A stretch of 64,000 nucleotides of DNA from Geopseudomonas sagittaria (GTDB lineage: Bacteria; Pseudomonadota; Gammaproteobacteria; Pseudomonadales; Pseudomonadaceae): the NCBI RefSeq assembly GCF_900115715.1, contig NZ_FOXM01000008.1, forward strand, positions 1 to 64,000. Direction: 5' to 3'. Below, piece by piece: positions 1 through 10,087 of the stretch. Position 1 is the first letter of the stretch. Every line of letters begins with the position of its first letter. The translations under genes were made by a program, and so were the position numbers. The notes under the pieces were generated by a model. That model did no database searches, was not told where the DNA came from, and saw nothing but the letters and a program-made list of their open reading frames with translations.

Positions 1-32
1 CAATCTGAGCCATGATCAAACTCTTCAGTTCA
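1..32 (-). rRNA. rrs: 16S ribosomal RNA, 5' end (cut by window edge)
   Basis: The reverse complement of the first about 31 bases reads as the conserved start of bacterial 16S rRNA, including the AGAGTTTGATCATGGCTCAG segment used as a universal 16S priming site. Only the 5' end is present; the operon runs off the left edge on the minus strand. tyrS lies upstream on the same strand, as tyrZ does next to an rrn operon in P. aeruginosa. Confidence 0.97.
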
Positions 33-151
33 CATCATTGCGGGTTTTGAGAAAACCCTAAACTTGGCTCAGCAATCGCAAATAAACTCATGAATTCACG
101 AGACTACTTGTGACGCTGATAATCTTGCGACCATCAGTCTTATCTCACAAG

Positions 152-190
152 CACCCACACGAATTGCTTGATTCAACTTGTTAAAGAGCG
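152..190 (-). promoter_or_regulatory. rrn leader antitermination elements (boxA and boxC)
   Basis: On the minus strand, 190-178 reads CGCTCTTTAACAA, matching rrn boxA (TGCTCTTTAACAA), the NusB/S10 loading site. About 18 nt further downstream, 160-152 reads GTGTGGGTG, resembling boxC. The order promoter, boxA, boxC, 16S is that of the rrn antitermination leader, which keeps Rho from stopping untranslated rRNA transcripts. I did not identify boxB with confidence. Confidence 0.85.
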
Positions 191-341
191 TTTCGATCAA
201 GTCTTTCGTCTCAACCGAGGCCGCGAATTCTACAGCAGCCTTGCAACCTGTCAAGCGTTTTTCGAAATTTTCTTTTCTACTCAACCACTTGCGTAACTCT
301 TCCGCTGAGACAACCCGGGGGCCGCTGCAGCGAGGAGGCGA

Positions 342-369
342 ATAATACAGCCTGGAAAAATACTGTCAA
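342..369 (-). promoter_or_regulatory. rrn P1-type promoter
   Basis: The minus strand carries a perfect -35 TTGACA (369-364), a 16-nt spacer and -10 TATTAT (347-342). Transcription would start near 335, giving a leader of about 300 nt before 16S. An A-tract (minus strand, 389-384) sits around -50, where an UP element binds the alpha subunit C-terminal domain. Spacing and position are typical of a strong rrn promoter; only this one promoter is evident. Confidence 0.85.
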
Positions 370-472
370 CGCCCAGAGCACACTTTTTTCAGCAGCCGCA
401 TGGTCGACACCATGCCGGCCATGCGGCAGGGCAGGGCTTCCTTTTACAGAAGCCTCACCCCACCTACTCTAC

Positions 473-1672
473 TTACTCAGCAAGCACGGCAATGCGCGCA
501 AAGGCTTTCTTCCCCGCCTGACAAACATGCGTCTTGCCCGGCACGAATACGAAGTCACGATCCACCACCGCGCCATCCACTTTCACGCTGCCGGCATTCA
601 GCATGTCGCGCGCCGTGGCCGCATTCTTGACCAGCCCCGCCTTGTTCAGCACCGCCGCCACCGACATCGGCTCGGCAGACACCAACTCCACCTCAGGCAG
701 ATCCTCGGGCAGCTCGCCATCCTTCAGGCGATTGCCCGCCGCACGATGCGCACCAGCCGCGGCTTCCTCGCCATGGAAGCGCGCCACAATCTCTTCGGCC
801 AGCTTGATCTTGATGTCGCGCGGGTTGGCGCCCTGCTCGACATCGCGACGGAACTCGTCGATCTCCGCCATCGGGCGAAAGCTCAACAGCTCGAAGTAGC
901 GCCACATCAATGCATCGGGGATCGACACCAGCTTGCCATACATGACGCCCGGAGCCTCCTGGATACCGATGTAGTTGCCGAGCGACTTGGACATCTTCTT
1001 GACCCCGTCCACTCCCTCGAGCAACGGCATGGTCAGAATCACCTGAGACTCCTGCCCGTAAGCGCGCTGCAGCTCGCGACCCATCAGCAGGTTGAACTTC
1101 TGGTCGGTGCCGCCCAGCTCGACATCAGCACGCAGCGCCACCGAGTCGTAGCCCTGCACCAGCGGATAGAGGAATTCGTGGATGGCAATCGACTGGTTGC
1201 CGGTGTAGCGCTTGTGGAAATCGTCGCGCTCGAGCATCCGCGCCACGGTGTACTGCGAGGCCAGCCGAATGAAGTCGGCCGGCGACAGCTGATCCATCCA
1301 GGTCGAGTTGAAGGCCACTTCGGTTTTCGCCGGATCTAGGATTTTGAACACCTGGGCCTTGTAGGTCTCGGCGTTCTCGAGCACCTGATCGCGGGTGAGC
1401 GGCGGACGGGTGGCGTTCTTGCCGCTGGGGTCGCCGATCATCCCGGTGAAGTCGCCGATCAGGAAGATGACTTGATGCCCCAGCTCCTGGAACTGGCGCA
1501 GTTTGTTGATCAGGACAGTATGCCCAAGGTGCAGGTCCGGGGCCGTTGGATCGAAACCGGCCTTGATCCGCAGCGGCTGGCCGCGCCGCAGCTTGGTCAC
1601 CAGTTCCGCCTCGACCAGAATCTCTTCTGCACCGCGCTTGATCAGCGCCAGTTGCTCTTCGACCGACTTCAT
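473..1672 (-). CDS. tyrS: Tyrosyl-tRNA synthetase (TyrZ-like, 399 aa)
   Basis: Class I aminoacyl-tRNA synthetase that charges tRNA-Tyr in the cytoplasm. The Rossmann core has the HIGH-type motif HLGH at residues 48-51 and KMSKS at 226-230, followed by a C-terminal S4 RNA-binding domain (about 335-395). The start at 1672 gives MKSVEEQL, the usual family N-terminus; the frame stays open upstream to 1795, but that part does not look like the family. Length and position beside an rrn operon fit the P. aeruginosa tyrZ paralogue rather than its second tyrS. Its predicted promoter lies at 1736-1709, divergent from mepM. Confidence 0.95.
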   Translation of the reverse strand: MKSVEEQLALIKRGAEEILVEAELVTKLRRGQPLRIKAGFDPTAPDLHLGHTVLINKLRQFQELGHQVIFLIGDFTGMIGDPSGKNATRPPLTRDQVLENAETYKAQVFKILDPAKTEVAFNSTWMDQLSPADFIRLASQYTVARMLERDDFHKRYTGNQSIAIHEFLYPLVQGYDSVALRADVELGGTDQKFNLLMGRELQRAYGQESQVILTMPLLEGVDGVKKMSKSLGNYIGIQEAPGVMYGKLVSIPDALMWRYFELLSFRPMAEIDEFRRDVEQGANPRDIKIKLAEEIVARFHGEEAAAGAHRAAGNRLKDGELPEDLPEVELVSAEPMSVAAVLNKAGLVKNAATARDMLNAGSVKVDGAVVDRDFVFVPGKTHVCQAGKKAFARIAVLAE

Positions 1673-1708
1673 GAAGCTGCCCATACCGACAGGAAAAAAG
1701 GGGCAGTC

Positions 1709-1736
1709 ACCATACAAGATCGCGCAAAATTTACAA
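1709..1736 (-). promoter_or_regulatory. Predicted sigma70 promoter of tyrS
   Basis: Minus strand: -35 TTGTAA (1736-1731), 16-nt spacer, -10 TATGGT (1714-1709), about 37 nt before the chosen tyrS start. Both hexamers are imperfect, so this is a by-eye prediction. Confidence 0.45.
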
Positions 1737-1786
1737 AGTCTGCGCGGCCGTCCGCAACCACGCATCGCAAAGCAGGCACCCTCAGG

Positions 1787-1813
1787 TTGCCTCAAAGACC
1801 CTTTGGTTATAAT
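1787..1813 (+). promoter_or_regulatory. Predicted promoter of mepM
   Basis: A perfect -10 TATAAT at 1808-1813 lies 38 nt before the mepM ATG. The best upstream hexamer is TTGCCT at 1787-1792, with a short 15-nt spacer. The -10 is convincing; the -35 less so. Confidence 0.55.
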
Positions 1814-1850
1814 TTAGGCGGTTATTGCACCCCAAAGAACCCTACCCGCC

Positions 1851-3224
1851 ATGACGGATTCGTCCAGGAACTCACCCCTATACCCGAAAAGCCACCTACT
1901 GGCGGCAAGCGGGATTGCGGCGCTGCTGAGCCTGACCCTGCTGGTTTTCCCCAGCAGCCAGGTAGAAGCCAAGAAAACCCTGCTGTCCCTCGACGTGGAG
2001 AGCAGCACCAGTCTGTCTACGGACAAAGACGCCCAGCCCGCCGAACTGGTCACCGCCGCCGCAGGTCAAGGCACGCAACCGGGCGCCGGCGCCAACCAGC
2101 AAGCCCCCGCAGCAGAGTCTCCGCGCGAGACTCTGATCACCGTTAGTAGCGGTGACACCTTGTCCAGTGTTTTTGCCAAAGCGGCCCTGCCGGCTGACAC
2201 CCTGCACACCTTGCTGGCCAGCAACAAGGAAGCCAAACAGCTGACCCACATCAAGCCGGGCCAGATCATCCAGATCACTCGCAACGCCCAGGGCGAACTC
2301 GAGTCGATGACCTCGCGCCTGAGCAGACTTGAAAGCGTGCATGTCACCCGCACCGCCAAGGGCTTCAGCGTCAAGCGCGAACTGATCAAGCCAGCCATTC
2401 GCCAGGCCTATGCCCACGGCACCATCGACAGTTCGCTGTTCGTTGCCACCAAGCGTGCCGGGCTGCCGCACAAGCTGGCCCTGGACCTTGCGAACATCTT
2501 CGGTTACGACATCGACTTTGCCCTCGACATTCGCGAAGGCGACGAATTCGAAGTGGTCTACGAGGAAAAAGTGGTCGATGACAAGACGGCCGGCAGCGGC
2601 AACATCCTGGCTGCCCGCTTTACCAACCGCGGCAAGACCTATACCGCCGTGCGCCACACCGACCGCCAGGGCAACAGCACCTACTACCGGGCGGACGGCA
2701 GCAGCATGCGCAAGGCCTTCATCCGCACCCCGGTCGACTTTGCTCGCATCAGCTCACGCTTCACCAACGCCCGCCGCCATCCGGTGCTGAACAAGATCCG
2801 CGCACACAAGGGGGTTGATTACGCCGCCCGCCCCGGCACCCCGATCAAGGCTACCGGCGACGGCAAGATCGTCCTCGCCGGGCGCAAGGGCGGCTATGGC
2901 AATACCGTGGTCATCCAGCACGGCCAGCGCTATCGCACCCTGTATGCCCACATGAAGGGTTTCGCCAAGGGCATCCGCAACGGCAGCCACGTCACCCAGG
3001 GACAGATCATCGGCTACGTCGGCACTACCGGCCTGTCGACCGGACCGCACCTGCACTACGAGTTCCAGGTCAATGGCACGCACGTCGACCCGCTGAGCCA
3101 GAAACTGCCAATGGCCGACCCCATCGCCGGCGCCGAGCGCAAGCGCTTCCTCCAGCAGAGTCAGCCGCTGCTGGCCCGCATGGACCAGGAGCGTACGTCG
3201 CTGCTGGCCCTGAACAAGCGCTAG
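1851..3224 (+). CDS. mepM: M23-family peptidoglycan DD-endopeptidase
   Basis: Zinc metallopeptidase that cuts peptidoglycan cross-links so the sacculus can expand; 457 aa. An N-terminal hydrophobic anchor (about residues 17-35) puts the enzyme in the periplasm. An OapA/LysM-like segment follows (about 90-135), then the LytM/M23 domain (about 300-405) with the zinc motifs HxxxD (HKGVD, near 319) and HxH (HLH, near 400). All expected metal ligands are visible, so it should be active. The P. aeruginosa homologue at this locus (PA0667) is known as MepM, a substrate of the CtpA protease. anmK starts 3 nt after the stop codon, so the two are probably co-transcribed. Confidence 0.9.
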   Translation: MTDSSRNSPLYPKSHLLAASGIAALLSLTLLVFPSSQVEAKKTLLSLDVESSTSLSTDKDAQPAELVTAAAGQGTQPGAGANQQAPAAESPRETLITVSSGDTLSSVFAKAALPADTLHTLLASNKEAKQLTHIKPGQIIQITRNAQGELESMTSRLSRLESVHVTRTAKGFSVKRELIKPAIRQAYAHGTIDSSLFVATKRAGLPHKLALDLANIFGYDIDFALDIREGDEFEVVYEEKVVDDKTAGSGNILAARFTNRGKTYTAVRHTDRQGNSTYYRADGSSMRKAFIRTPVDFARISSRFTNARRHPVLNKIRAHKGVDYAARPGTPIKATGDGKIVLAGRKGGYGNTVVIQHGQRYRTLYAHMKGFAKGIRNGSHVTQGQIIGYVGTTGLSTGPHLHYEFQVNGTHVDPLSQKLPMADPIAGAERKRFLQQSQPLLARMDQERTSLLALNKR

Positions 3225-4316
<1,092 letters not shown>

Positions 4317-4328
4317 TCCGCACCAACG

Positions 4329-4356
4329 AAAACGCCGCGCAAAGGCGCGGCGTTTT
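4329..4356. terminator. Bidirectional terminator between anmK and erpA
   Basis: A perfect 12-bp stem (AAAACGCCGCGC with its complement) and a 4-nt AAAG loop. T-runs are available on both strands, as expected between convergent genes. Confidence 0.9.
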
Positions 4357-4376
4357 CTCAGCAATACCCCCTCGAC

Positions 4377-4727
4377 TCAGATCGAGAACGATTGCCCGCA
4401 GCCACAGGTGGTGGTGGCGTTCGGATTCTTGATCACGAAGCGCGAGCCCTCCAGGCCCTCCTGATAGTCCACCTCGGCACCCACCAGGTACTGGAAGCTC
4501 ATCGGGTCGACCACCAGCCTCACGCCATCACGCTCGATCACGGTATCGTCCTCGGCCTGCTCCTCATCGAAGGTGAAACCGTACTGGAAGCCCGAGCAGC
4601 CTCCTCCGGTCACGAACACTCGCAACTTGAGGCGGGGATTGCCCTCCTCTTCAACCAGGCTCTTCACCTTGTTGGCCGCCCCCTGGGTGAACTGCAGCGA
4701 AGCGGGGGTGAAGGTTTCAATACTCAT
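4377..4727 (-). CDS. erpA: Iron-sulfur cluster insertion protein ErpA
   Basis: A-type Fe-S carrier (116 aa) that passes clusters to apo-enzymes, notably of isoprenoid synthesis and respiration. The three conserved cysteine ligands are present: C44 in GGGCSG, and C108 and C110 in CGCG near the C-terminus. The start at 4727 gives MSIETF and has a GGAG ribosome-binding site; a longer open frame to 4763 is unlikely to be translated. It converges on anmK, and has its own predicted promoter at 4775-4802. Confidence 0.96.
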   Translation of the reverse strand: MSIETFTPASLQFTQGAANKVKSLVEEEGNPRLKLRVFVTGGGCSGFQYGFTFDEEQAEDDTVIERDGVRLVVDPMSFQYLVGAEVDYQEGLEGSRFVIKNPNATTTCGCGQSFSI

Positions 4728-4774
4728 GTCAAAAACTCCAGGCGCGCAGCCGTCTTGCAGCACTGAGGCGACGC

Positions 4775-4802
4775 ATTATCGCTCACCTAGCGAAACGGTC
4801 AA
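4775..4802 (-). promoter_or_regulatory. Predicted promoter of erpA
   Basis: Minus strand: -35 TTGACC (4802-4797), 16-nt spacer, -10 GATAAT (4780-4775). This lies downstream of the preceding minus-strand gene, so erpA can be transcribed independently. IscR control is known in enterics, but I could not confirm an IscR site here. Confidence 0.6.
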
Positions 4803-4892
4803 CTAATCTGCCAAATCAACTGCACAGCGCATATCGGACCGCAGCGATTGCCGCGGCTGTTGTTCGACGGCGTCAATCGCAGTGACGCTCGG

Positions 4893-5603
4893 TCACTGCA
4901 ACTCCGCCCAACTGAATCGCCGCTCCAGCGGTTGCGACTGCCCTTTCACGCTTGCCCGCAGACGGACCTCCAGCGGCTCGAAATCCTCCGGCAGCTGCAG
5001 CTCGGCAAACCGCACGCCTTCGGGAATGGCCTGAAAATGCCGAAAGGCAAAAGCCAACCCCTCGGCCGGCAGCACCTCGACCAGCGGCAGGGTCTTGACT
5101 TGTCCCCGGAGGTGACCGCGCAGCTCGATCTGCAGGCTGCCCTCCAGCATCTGCTCGGCAGCACCGACCCGACTGAGCAGAATCTTGTAACGGAAGCGCC
5201 GCGGGTCCTTCGTGCCCTGCAGCTCGAATGCGCGAATCTGCAAGCCATGGCGAACACTCTCCGGCGCCAGCACCTCCTTGTAGGTCGCCAGCTCCTGCTG
5301 CAGCTGGAAGATCTGCTCCCCCAGCAGCTTGATGGTCTGACGGCTCCGCTCGGCGGCCTGCTGGGCCAGACGCGCACCACTTTCCTGCACGGCCAGCTGG
5401 CGGCGCAGCTGCTCCAGCTCGGCCGTACGCACCTGCAGCTGCTCCGCCTGCACCCGCGCCTGCGCGAGCTGCTCGCCGAGCTTGCGCTCGCTCTGCCAGT
5501 AGCCAGCGAAGAAGGCCGCCGGCAGTGCCAGCAGCAGCGCGAGGGGTGCCCCGTAGCGGGCGCGTCCGCGCAGCGCTGGCAAGTCGCCGCGCGGAACCTT
5601 CAT
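4893..5603 (-). CDS. DUF6776-like membrane-anchored coiled-coil protein
   Basis: Unknown function, 236 aa. A short basic N-terminus is followed by one transmembrane helix (about residues 16-34). Next is a long Gln/Glu/Leu-rich coiled coil (about 38-105), then a beta-rich C-terminal domain probably in the periplasm. I recognise the general type (DUF6776, found next to argC in pseudomonads) but cannot give a biochemical role. Its ATG overlaps the argC stop by one base (ATGA), implying translational coupling. A GCAGTGAC inverted repeat brackets the stop codon, without a clear T-run. Confidence 0.75.
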   Translation of the reverse strand: MKVPRGDLPALRGRARYGAPLALLLALPAAFFAGYWQSERKLGEQLAQARVQAEQLQVRTAELEQLRRQLAVQESGARLAQQAAERSRQTIKLLGEQIFQLQQELATYKEVLAPESVRHGLQIRAFELQGTKDPRRFRYKILLSRVGAAEQMLEGSLQIELRGHLRGQVKTLPLVEVLPAEGLAFAFRHFQAIPEGVRFAELQLPEDFEPLEVRLRASVKGQSQPLERRFSWAELQ

Positions 5604-6637
5604 CAGGGCAGCAGTGCCGCGTGCGACAGCCCCATCCGCTCATCCAGACCGAACAGGATGTTCATATTCTGCACCGCCTGACCGGAGGCGCCCTTGACCA
5701 GATTGTCGATCACCGACAGTACCACCACCAGATCGCCGCCCTGCGGCCGGTGCACGGCGATGCGACAGACGTTGGCGCCGCGCACGCTGCGGGTTTCCGG
5801 GTGGCTACCGGCCGGCATCACGTCGACGAACGGCTCGCTGGCGTAGCGCTGCTCGAACAGCGCCTGCAGGTCGACGCTGCGGTCGGCCACGCGCGCATAG
5901 AGGGTGGCATGGATGCCGCGGATCATCGGCGTCAGGTGCGGCACGAAGGTCAGGCCGACGTCGCCGCCCGCGGCACGGCGCAGGCCCTGGCTGATTTCCG
6001 GCAGGTGGCGGTGCCCCTTGACCGCGTAGGCCTTCATGCTTTCGCCGGCTTCGCTGAACAGCGAACCGACACTGGCACCGCGACCGGCACCGCTGACGCC
6101 CGACTTGCAGTCGGCGATCAGGGTCGTCGGATCGGCCAGGCCGGCCTCCAGCAGCGGGATCAGGCCGAGCTGGGTGGCGGTCGGATAGCAGCCCGGCACG
6201 GCGATCAGCCGTGCGCCCTTGATCGCCTCGCGGTTGACCTCCGGCAGGCCGTAGACCGCCTCGGGCAGCAGCTGCGGCGCGCCATGCGGCTGACCGTACC
6301 ACTTGCCCCACTCCTCGGCATCCTGCAGGCGGAAGTCGGCGGACAGGTCGATCACCCGGGTGCCGGTCGCCAGCAGCTCGCCAGCCAGGGCATGGGCGAC
6401 ACCGTGCGGCGTGGCGAAGAACACCACATCGCAGGCGCCCAGACGGGAAACGTCCGGCACGCTGAAGCACAGCTCGTCGTAGTGGCCGCGCAGGTTGGGG
6501 TACATGTCGACGACCCGCACGCCCTCCTCCGAACGCGAGGTGATCACCTCCACCTGCGCCTGCGGATGCTGGGCCAGCAGACGCAGCAACTCCACACCGG
6601 TATACCCGGTACCCCCAACAATGCCGACCTTGATCAT
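5603..6637 (-). CDS. argC: N-acetyl-gamma-glutamyl-phosphate reductase
   Basis: Third step of arginine synthesis: NADPH-dependent reduction of N-acetylglutamyl phosphate to the semialdehyde. 344 aa, the usual length. The N-terminal NADP-binding [10 protein letters not shown] loop (residues 5-14) and the catalytic cysteine in VPGCYPTA are present. The start at 6637 is preceded by GGGGA; the same frame runs open to 7288, but that part is not family-like and overlaps hemJ on the other strand. The neighbouring minus-strand gene is translationally coupled to it. Confidence 0.97.
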   Translation of the reverse strand: MIKVGIVGGTGYTGVELLRLLAQHPQAQVEVITSRSEEGVRVVDMYPNLRGHYDELCFSVPDVSRLGACDVVFFATPHGVAHALAGELLATGTRVIDLSADFRLQDAEEWGKWYGQPHGAPQLLPEAVYGLPEVNREAIKGARLIAVPGCYPTATQLGLIPLLEAGLADPTTLIADCKSGVSGAGRGASVGSLFSEAGESMKAYAVKGHRHLPEISQGLRRAAGGDVGLTFVPHLTPMIRGIHATLYARVADRSVDLQALFEQRYASEPFVDVMPAGSHPETRSVRGANVCRIAVHRPQGGDLVVVLSVIDNLVKGASGQAVQNMNILFGLDERMGLSHAALLP

Positions 6638-6679
6638 CTCGTGTCCCCGCGGGCCATCTGTGAAAAACAATAGTACGCC

Positions 6680-6708
6680 ATGATAAGGCCGCGGCCCGGC
6701 CCGGCCAA
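6680..6708 (-). promoter_or_regulatory. Predicted promoter of argC
   Basis: Minus strand: -35 TTGGCC (6708-6703), 17-nt spacer, -10 TATCAT (6685-6680), giving a leader of roughly 35 nt. I see no convincing ArgR site. Confidence 0.5.
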
Positions 6709-6778
6709 CCGCGGGATGACGTAGCCACCGGCCTGCGACTACCATCTGCGCTGCCCCCATCGAGAAGGACACCCCGGC

Positions 6779-7207
6779 ATGCTCTACCTGTGGCTCAAGG
6801 CCCTGCACATCATCGCCATCGTCTGCTGGTTCGCCGGCCTGTTCTACCTGCCGCGCCTGTTCGTCTACCACGCCATGAGCGAGGATGCGCCCAGCCGCGA
6901 GCGCTTCTGCATCATGGAGCGCAAGCTGTACCGCGGCATCATGATCCCCTCGATGGTCGCCACCCTGGTGTTCGGCATCTGGATGCTGGCGCGCAACCCT
7001 GGCCTGTTCGCCAGCGGCGGCTGGCTGCACGCCAAGCTGACCCTGGTCGTCCTGCTGATCGGCTACCACCACTGGTGCGGCGCCCTGCTCAAGCGCTTCG
7101 CCCGCGGCGACAACCGGCGCGGCCACGTGTTCTACCGCTGGTTCAACGAGGTACCGGTGCTGTTCCTGCTGGCCATCGTCATCCTCGTGGTGGTCAAACC
7201 GTTCTGA
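6779..7207 (+). CDS. hemJ: Protoporphyrinogen oxidase HemJ
   Basis: Integral membrane enzyme of haem synthesis that oxidises protoporphyrinogen IX to protoporphyrin IX in bacteria lacking HemG/HemY; 142 aa, the normal size. Four hydrophobic helices are visible. The conserved N-terminal histidine (H10, in KALHIIA) and the HAKLTLV motif at the start of the third helix mark the family. It is divergent from argC. The next plus-strand gene begins about 80 nt later, across a long perfect inverted repeat. Confidence 0.93.
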   Translation: MLYLWLKALHIIAIVCWFAGLFYLPRLFVYHAMSEDAPSRERFCIMERKLYRGIMIPSMVATLVFGIWMLARNPGLFASGGWLHAKLTLVVLLIGYHHWCGALLKRFARGDNRRGHVFYRWFNEVPVLFLLAIVILVVVKPF

Positions 7208-7210
7208 TCC

Positions 7211-7263
7211 CCGACTGCGCGAGGGCGCCGAGCGGAGTACACTGCGCGCCCTCGCGCAGTCGG
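7211..7263. repeat. 17-bp perfect inverted repeat between hemJ and the SDR gene
   Basis: 7211-7227 (CCGACTGCGCGAGGGCG) is repeated exactly as its complement at 7247-7263, with a 19-nt loop. No T-run follows, so it is not a standard terminator. The loop contains TACACT, a plausible -10 hexamer for the SDR gene. Confidence 0.85.
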
Positions 7264-7286
7264 CGCCCGGCCCTGGAGACCCCCGC

Positions 7287-8075
7287 ATGCCCCGTTATGC
7301 CCTGATCACCGGCGCGTCCAGCGGCATTGGCCTGGCCCTGGCCGAAGCGCTGGCGCGGCGTGGTCGTGCCCTGATCCTGGTCGCCCGCGAGCGCCCGGCC
7401 CTGGAAAGCATTGCCTGCGAGCTGAACCAGCGCTTCGGCGTCGAGGTGATGTTCCGCGTCTGCGACCTGACCGAGCCGCTGCAGCTGTCCGGCCTGCTCT
7501 ACGAACTGGAGCAGTGCGACTACCAGGTCGACCTGCTGGTCAACAACGCCGGCGCCGCCTGCGCCGGCAGCTTTCTCGAGCAGGACTGGCAGCGCGAGCG
7601 CAAGCTGCTGGAGCTCAACGTGTTCGCCCTGTCGCGGCTGTGCCACGCCCTCGGCAACGCCATGGCCAGCCGCGGCGACGGGCAGATCCTCAACGTCGCC
7701 TCGCTGGCCGCCTTCCAGGCCGGCCCGTGGATGAGCAGCTACTACGCCAGCAAGGCCTTCGTCCTGCACTTCTCCGAAGGCCTCGGCGAGGAGCTGCGGC
7801 CTCTCGGCGTGCAGGTAGCGGCGCTCTGCCCCGGCCCGGTACGCACGCCGTTCTGGCGCAACGCGCGCCTGGACATGCGCCCGCTGAAGGACAGCCCCTG
7901 GCTGATGAACGCCGAGCAGCTGGCCCAGCTCGCCCTGCGCGGCCTCGATCACGGTCACACGGTGATCGTGCCCGGCTGGCGCAACCGCCTGCTGGCCCTC
8001 ACCACCCGCCTGACCCCGCGCGCCCTGGCACGGCGCCTGACCGCCCGCCTCAACCGGCAGCTGCTGCCGCGCTGA
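7287..8075 (+). CDS. Short-chain dehydrogenase/reductase
   Basis: NAD(P)H-dependent oxidoreductase of the classical SDR family, 262 aa. Visible signatures: the cofactor loop TGASSGIG (residues 8-15), the structural NNAG motif near 90, and the catalytic Ser in NVASLAA with YYASK about 13 residues later. The C-terminus carries a basic tail (about 225-262) with hydrophobic residues that could associate with the membrane. The substrate cannot be told from sequence. It follows hemJ and converges on the AAA+ gene. Confidence 0.85.
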   Translation: MPRYALITGASSGIGLALAEALARRGRALILVARERPALESIACELNQRFGVEVMFRVCDLTEPLQLSGLLYELEQCDYQVDLLVNNAGAACAGSFLEQDWQRERKLLELNVFALSRLCHALGNAMASRGDGQILNVASLAAFQAGPWMSSYYASKAFVLHFSEGLGEELRPLGVQVAALCPGPVRTPFWRNARLDMRPLKDSPWLMNAEQLAQLALRGLDHGHTVIVPGWRNRLLALTTRLTPRALARRLTARLNRQLLPR

Positions 8076-8084
8076 GGTGCCCGC

Positions 8085-9566
8085 TCAGTCGGCGCGCACC
8101 GTGCGCTCCGCCGCCCAGGCGCGCAGCGCCGCCAGCTCCTCGGCCATCACCACCGACAGCGGCGCGGTCTGCTGCAGGGTTTGCAACAGCAGGAGCTGAT
8201 CCACCGCGCACTGCCGCGCCTGCGCCGCGTACAGCGCACTGACCACCGCCTGCTCGATCTCCGCACCGGAAAAACCCTCGCTGGCCGTCGCCAGCAACGC
8301 CAGGTCGAATTGCCCGGGCTCCAGCTCGCGACGCGCCAGGTGGATGCGGAAGATCTCCGCGCGCACCGCCGCGCCCGGCAGATCGACGAAGAACAGCTCG
8401 TCGAAACGCCCCTTGCGCACCAGCTCCGGCGGCAGGCGATGGATCGCGTTGGCGGTGGCCACCACGAACACCGGCGCCTTGCGCTCGGCCATCCAGGTCA
8501 GCAGGGTGCCGAGCACCCGCTGGCTGACCCCGCCGTCATGGTCACCGCTGGCCAGGCCCTTCTCGATCTCGTCCATCCACAGCACGCAGGGCGCCATCTG
8601 CTCGGCCATCTTCAGCGCCTCGCGCAGATTGCGCTCGGTCTCGCCGAAGTACTTGTTGTAAAGACAGGCAAAGTCCAGGCGCAGCAGCGGCAGGCTCCAC
8701 AGCCCGGCCACCGCCTTGGCCGCCAGGCTCTTGCCGCCGCCCTGCACGCCGACCAGCAGCACGCCACGCGGCAGATCGCCGGCATCGGCGGCCAGGAACG
8801 CCTCGCGGCGCTCGCCGAGCCAGCGCTTGAGACTGGCCAGGCCGCCGACCTCGGCAAAGCGCGCCGTCTCGTACTCGAAGCTGAGCACGCCGTCCATGTC
8901 GAGCAGCTGGAAACGCGCGCGATTGAGCTCCGGCAGGTCGTCCTGGGTGATCGCGCCATCGTTGCAGATCACGTTGCGCGCCAGCAGGCGCGCCTCGGCA
9001 TGGGCCAGGCCGCGCAGATTCTTCACCAGCTGCTGCAGGGTACGGTTGTCGGTGCGCACCCGCACGCCGTGGTTGCGCTCGCTCCAGCGCTGCGCCTCCT
9101 CGCGGACGATGGCCAGCAGCTCGTCCTCGCCGGGCAACGCCAGGCTGAAGCGCGCGGCCAGGCGCTGCAGCTCGGCCGGCAGCTTGAGCGCATGGGACAC
9201 CAGCACCAGGGTCGGCCGCTGATTGCCCGGCGCCATCGCCACCTCCTTGAGCAGGCGCACCAGGCGCGGGCTGCCTTCGAGGAACGGATGCAGGTCGCAG
9301 AACACGTAGAGATTGGCCTGCGGGTCGGCCTTGACCAGGCGCAGCGCCACCTCCGGCTCGCGGCTGTCGCCCTCGCCCAACGGCTCGCCACCGAAGCCCA
9401 GGCGTTGCACGCCCTCGGTCACCGACCACAGGTACAGCCCCAGGCCACGCCTGACCGCCAGCGCGCCGAGGGTTTCCAGCACCCGCTGCTCGTCCCAGGA
9501 CTCGACGACGATCAGGCGCACCCGCGAATCGAGCACCAGGCCCAGGTCATGAATATCGTTCTTCAC
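8085..9566 (-). CDS. AAA+ ATPase, Ycf46-like
   Basis: A 493-aa AAA+ protein resembling the cyanobacterial/plastid Ycf46 family; function poorly known. The N-terminal half (about 1-230) looks like a degenerate AAA module without a Walker A motif. The second half is complete: Walker A GVQGGGKS (273-280), Walker B CVLWMDEIE (327-335), sensor 1 ATAN, and the arginine finger in RKGRFDE. No membrane segment or protease domain is seen, so it is probably a cytoplasmic remodelling ATPase. It is transcribed alone and divergent from the HIT gene. Confidence 0.85.
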   Translation of the reverse strand: MKNDIHDLGLVLDSRVRLIVVESWDEQRVLETLGALAVRRGLGLYLWSVTEGVQRLGFGGEPLGEGDSREPEVALRLVKADPQANLYVFCDLHPFLEGSPRLVRLLKEVAMAPGNQRPTLVLVSHALKLPAELQRLAARFSLALPGEDELLAIVREEAQRWSERNHGVRVRTDNRTLQQLVKNLRGLAHAEARLLARNVICNDGAITQDDLPELNRARFQLLDMDGVLSFEYETARFAEVGGLASLKRWLGERREAFLAADAGDLPRGVLLVGVQGGGKSLAAKAVAGLWSLPLLRLDFACLYNKYFGETERNLREALKMAEQMAPCVLWMDEIEKGLASGDHDGGVSQRVLGTLLTWMAERKAPVFVVATANAIHRLPPELVRKGRFDELFFVDLPGAAVRAEIFRIHLARRELEPGQFDLALLATASEGFSGAEIEQAVVSALYAAQARQCAVDQLLLLQTLQQTAPLSVVMAEELAALRAWAAERTVRAD

Positions 9567-9664
9567 ACGGACTCCTTGCTGTGTGGCGGCTTGTGGGGGT
9601 GGGCGACAGCGGGTGGCGCCGCTACACTCGTGCGACCCGCATCAGCAACTCTGGAGATACGCTT

Positions 9665-10003
9665 GTGGACTGCCTGTTCTGCAAGATCGTCAACGGCGCC
9701 ATTCCGGCGCGCAAGCTCTACGAGGACGACCAGGTGGTCGCCTTCCACGACATCGGCCCGCAGGCGCCGGTGCATTTTCTCGTGATCCCGAAAAAACACA
9801 TTGCCACCCTTCACGATATCGGCGAAGAGGACAAGGCGCTGGTCGGCCACATCGTCCATACCGCGCAGCGCCTGGCCCGCGAGCAGGGCTGCGAGGAAGG
9901 CTTCCGCGTGGTGATGAACTGCAACGAGCAGGGCGGGCAGACCGTCTACCACATCCACATGCACGTGCTCGGCCAGCGCCAGATGCACTGGCCGCCGGGC
10001 TGA
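9665..10003 (+). CDS. HIT-family nucleotide hydrolase (HinT-like)
   Basis: Small histidine-triad protein, 112 aa, of the HinT branch that hydrolyses nucleoside phosphoramidates and AMP-lysine-type adducts. The triad HIHMH is at residues 96-100, and N-terminal Cys residues (DCLFCKI) are typical. The GTG start at 9665 is supported by a GGAG site about 9 nt upstream and by the family N-terminus; a longer open frame from 9581 overlaps the divergent AAA+ gene's upstream region and is unlikely. Confidence 0.93.
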   Translation: MDCLFCKIVNGAIPARKLYEDDQVVAFHDIGPQAPVHFLVIPKKHIATLHDIGEEDKALVGHIVHTAQRLAREQGCEEGFRVVMNCNEQGGQTVYHIHMHVLGQRQMHWPPG

Positions 10004-10087
10004 TCGCCACTGCTGCCTGATCCCGCGCAAGTCCGGCGCCGGCCGTTTGCGCCAGACTTGCCGACCCAGCCCATCCGGAGGTCGCCG

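Noticed and set aside
96-284. 62-codon open frame on the minus strand
   Set aside because: It lies entirely in the rrn leader and covers boxA and boxC; the peptide has no family features and the region is untranslated rRNA precursor.
437-456. Terminator after tyrS (GGCTTC/GAAGCC hairpin)
   Set aside because: The stem is only 6 bp and no T-run follows on the minus strand.
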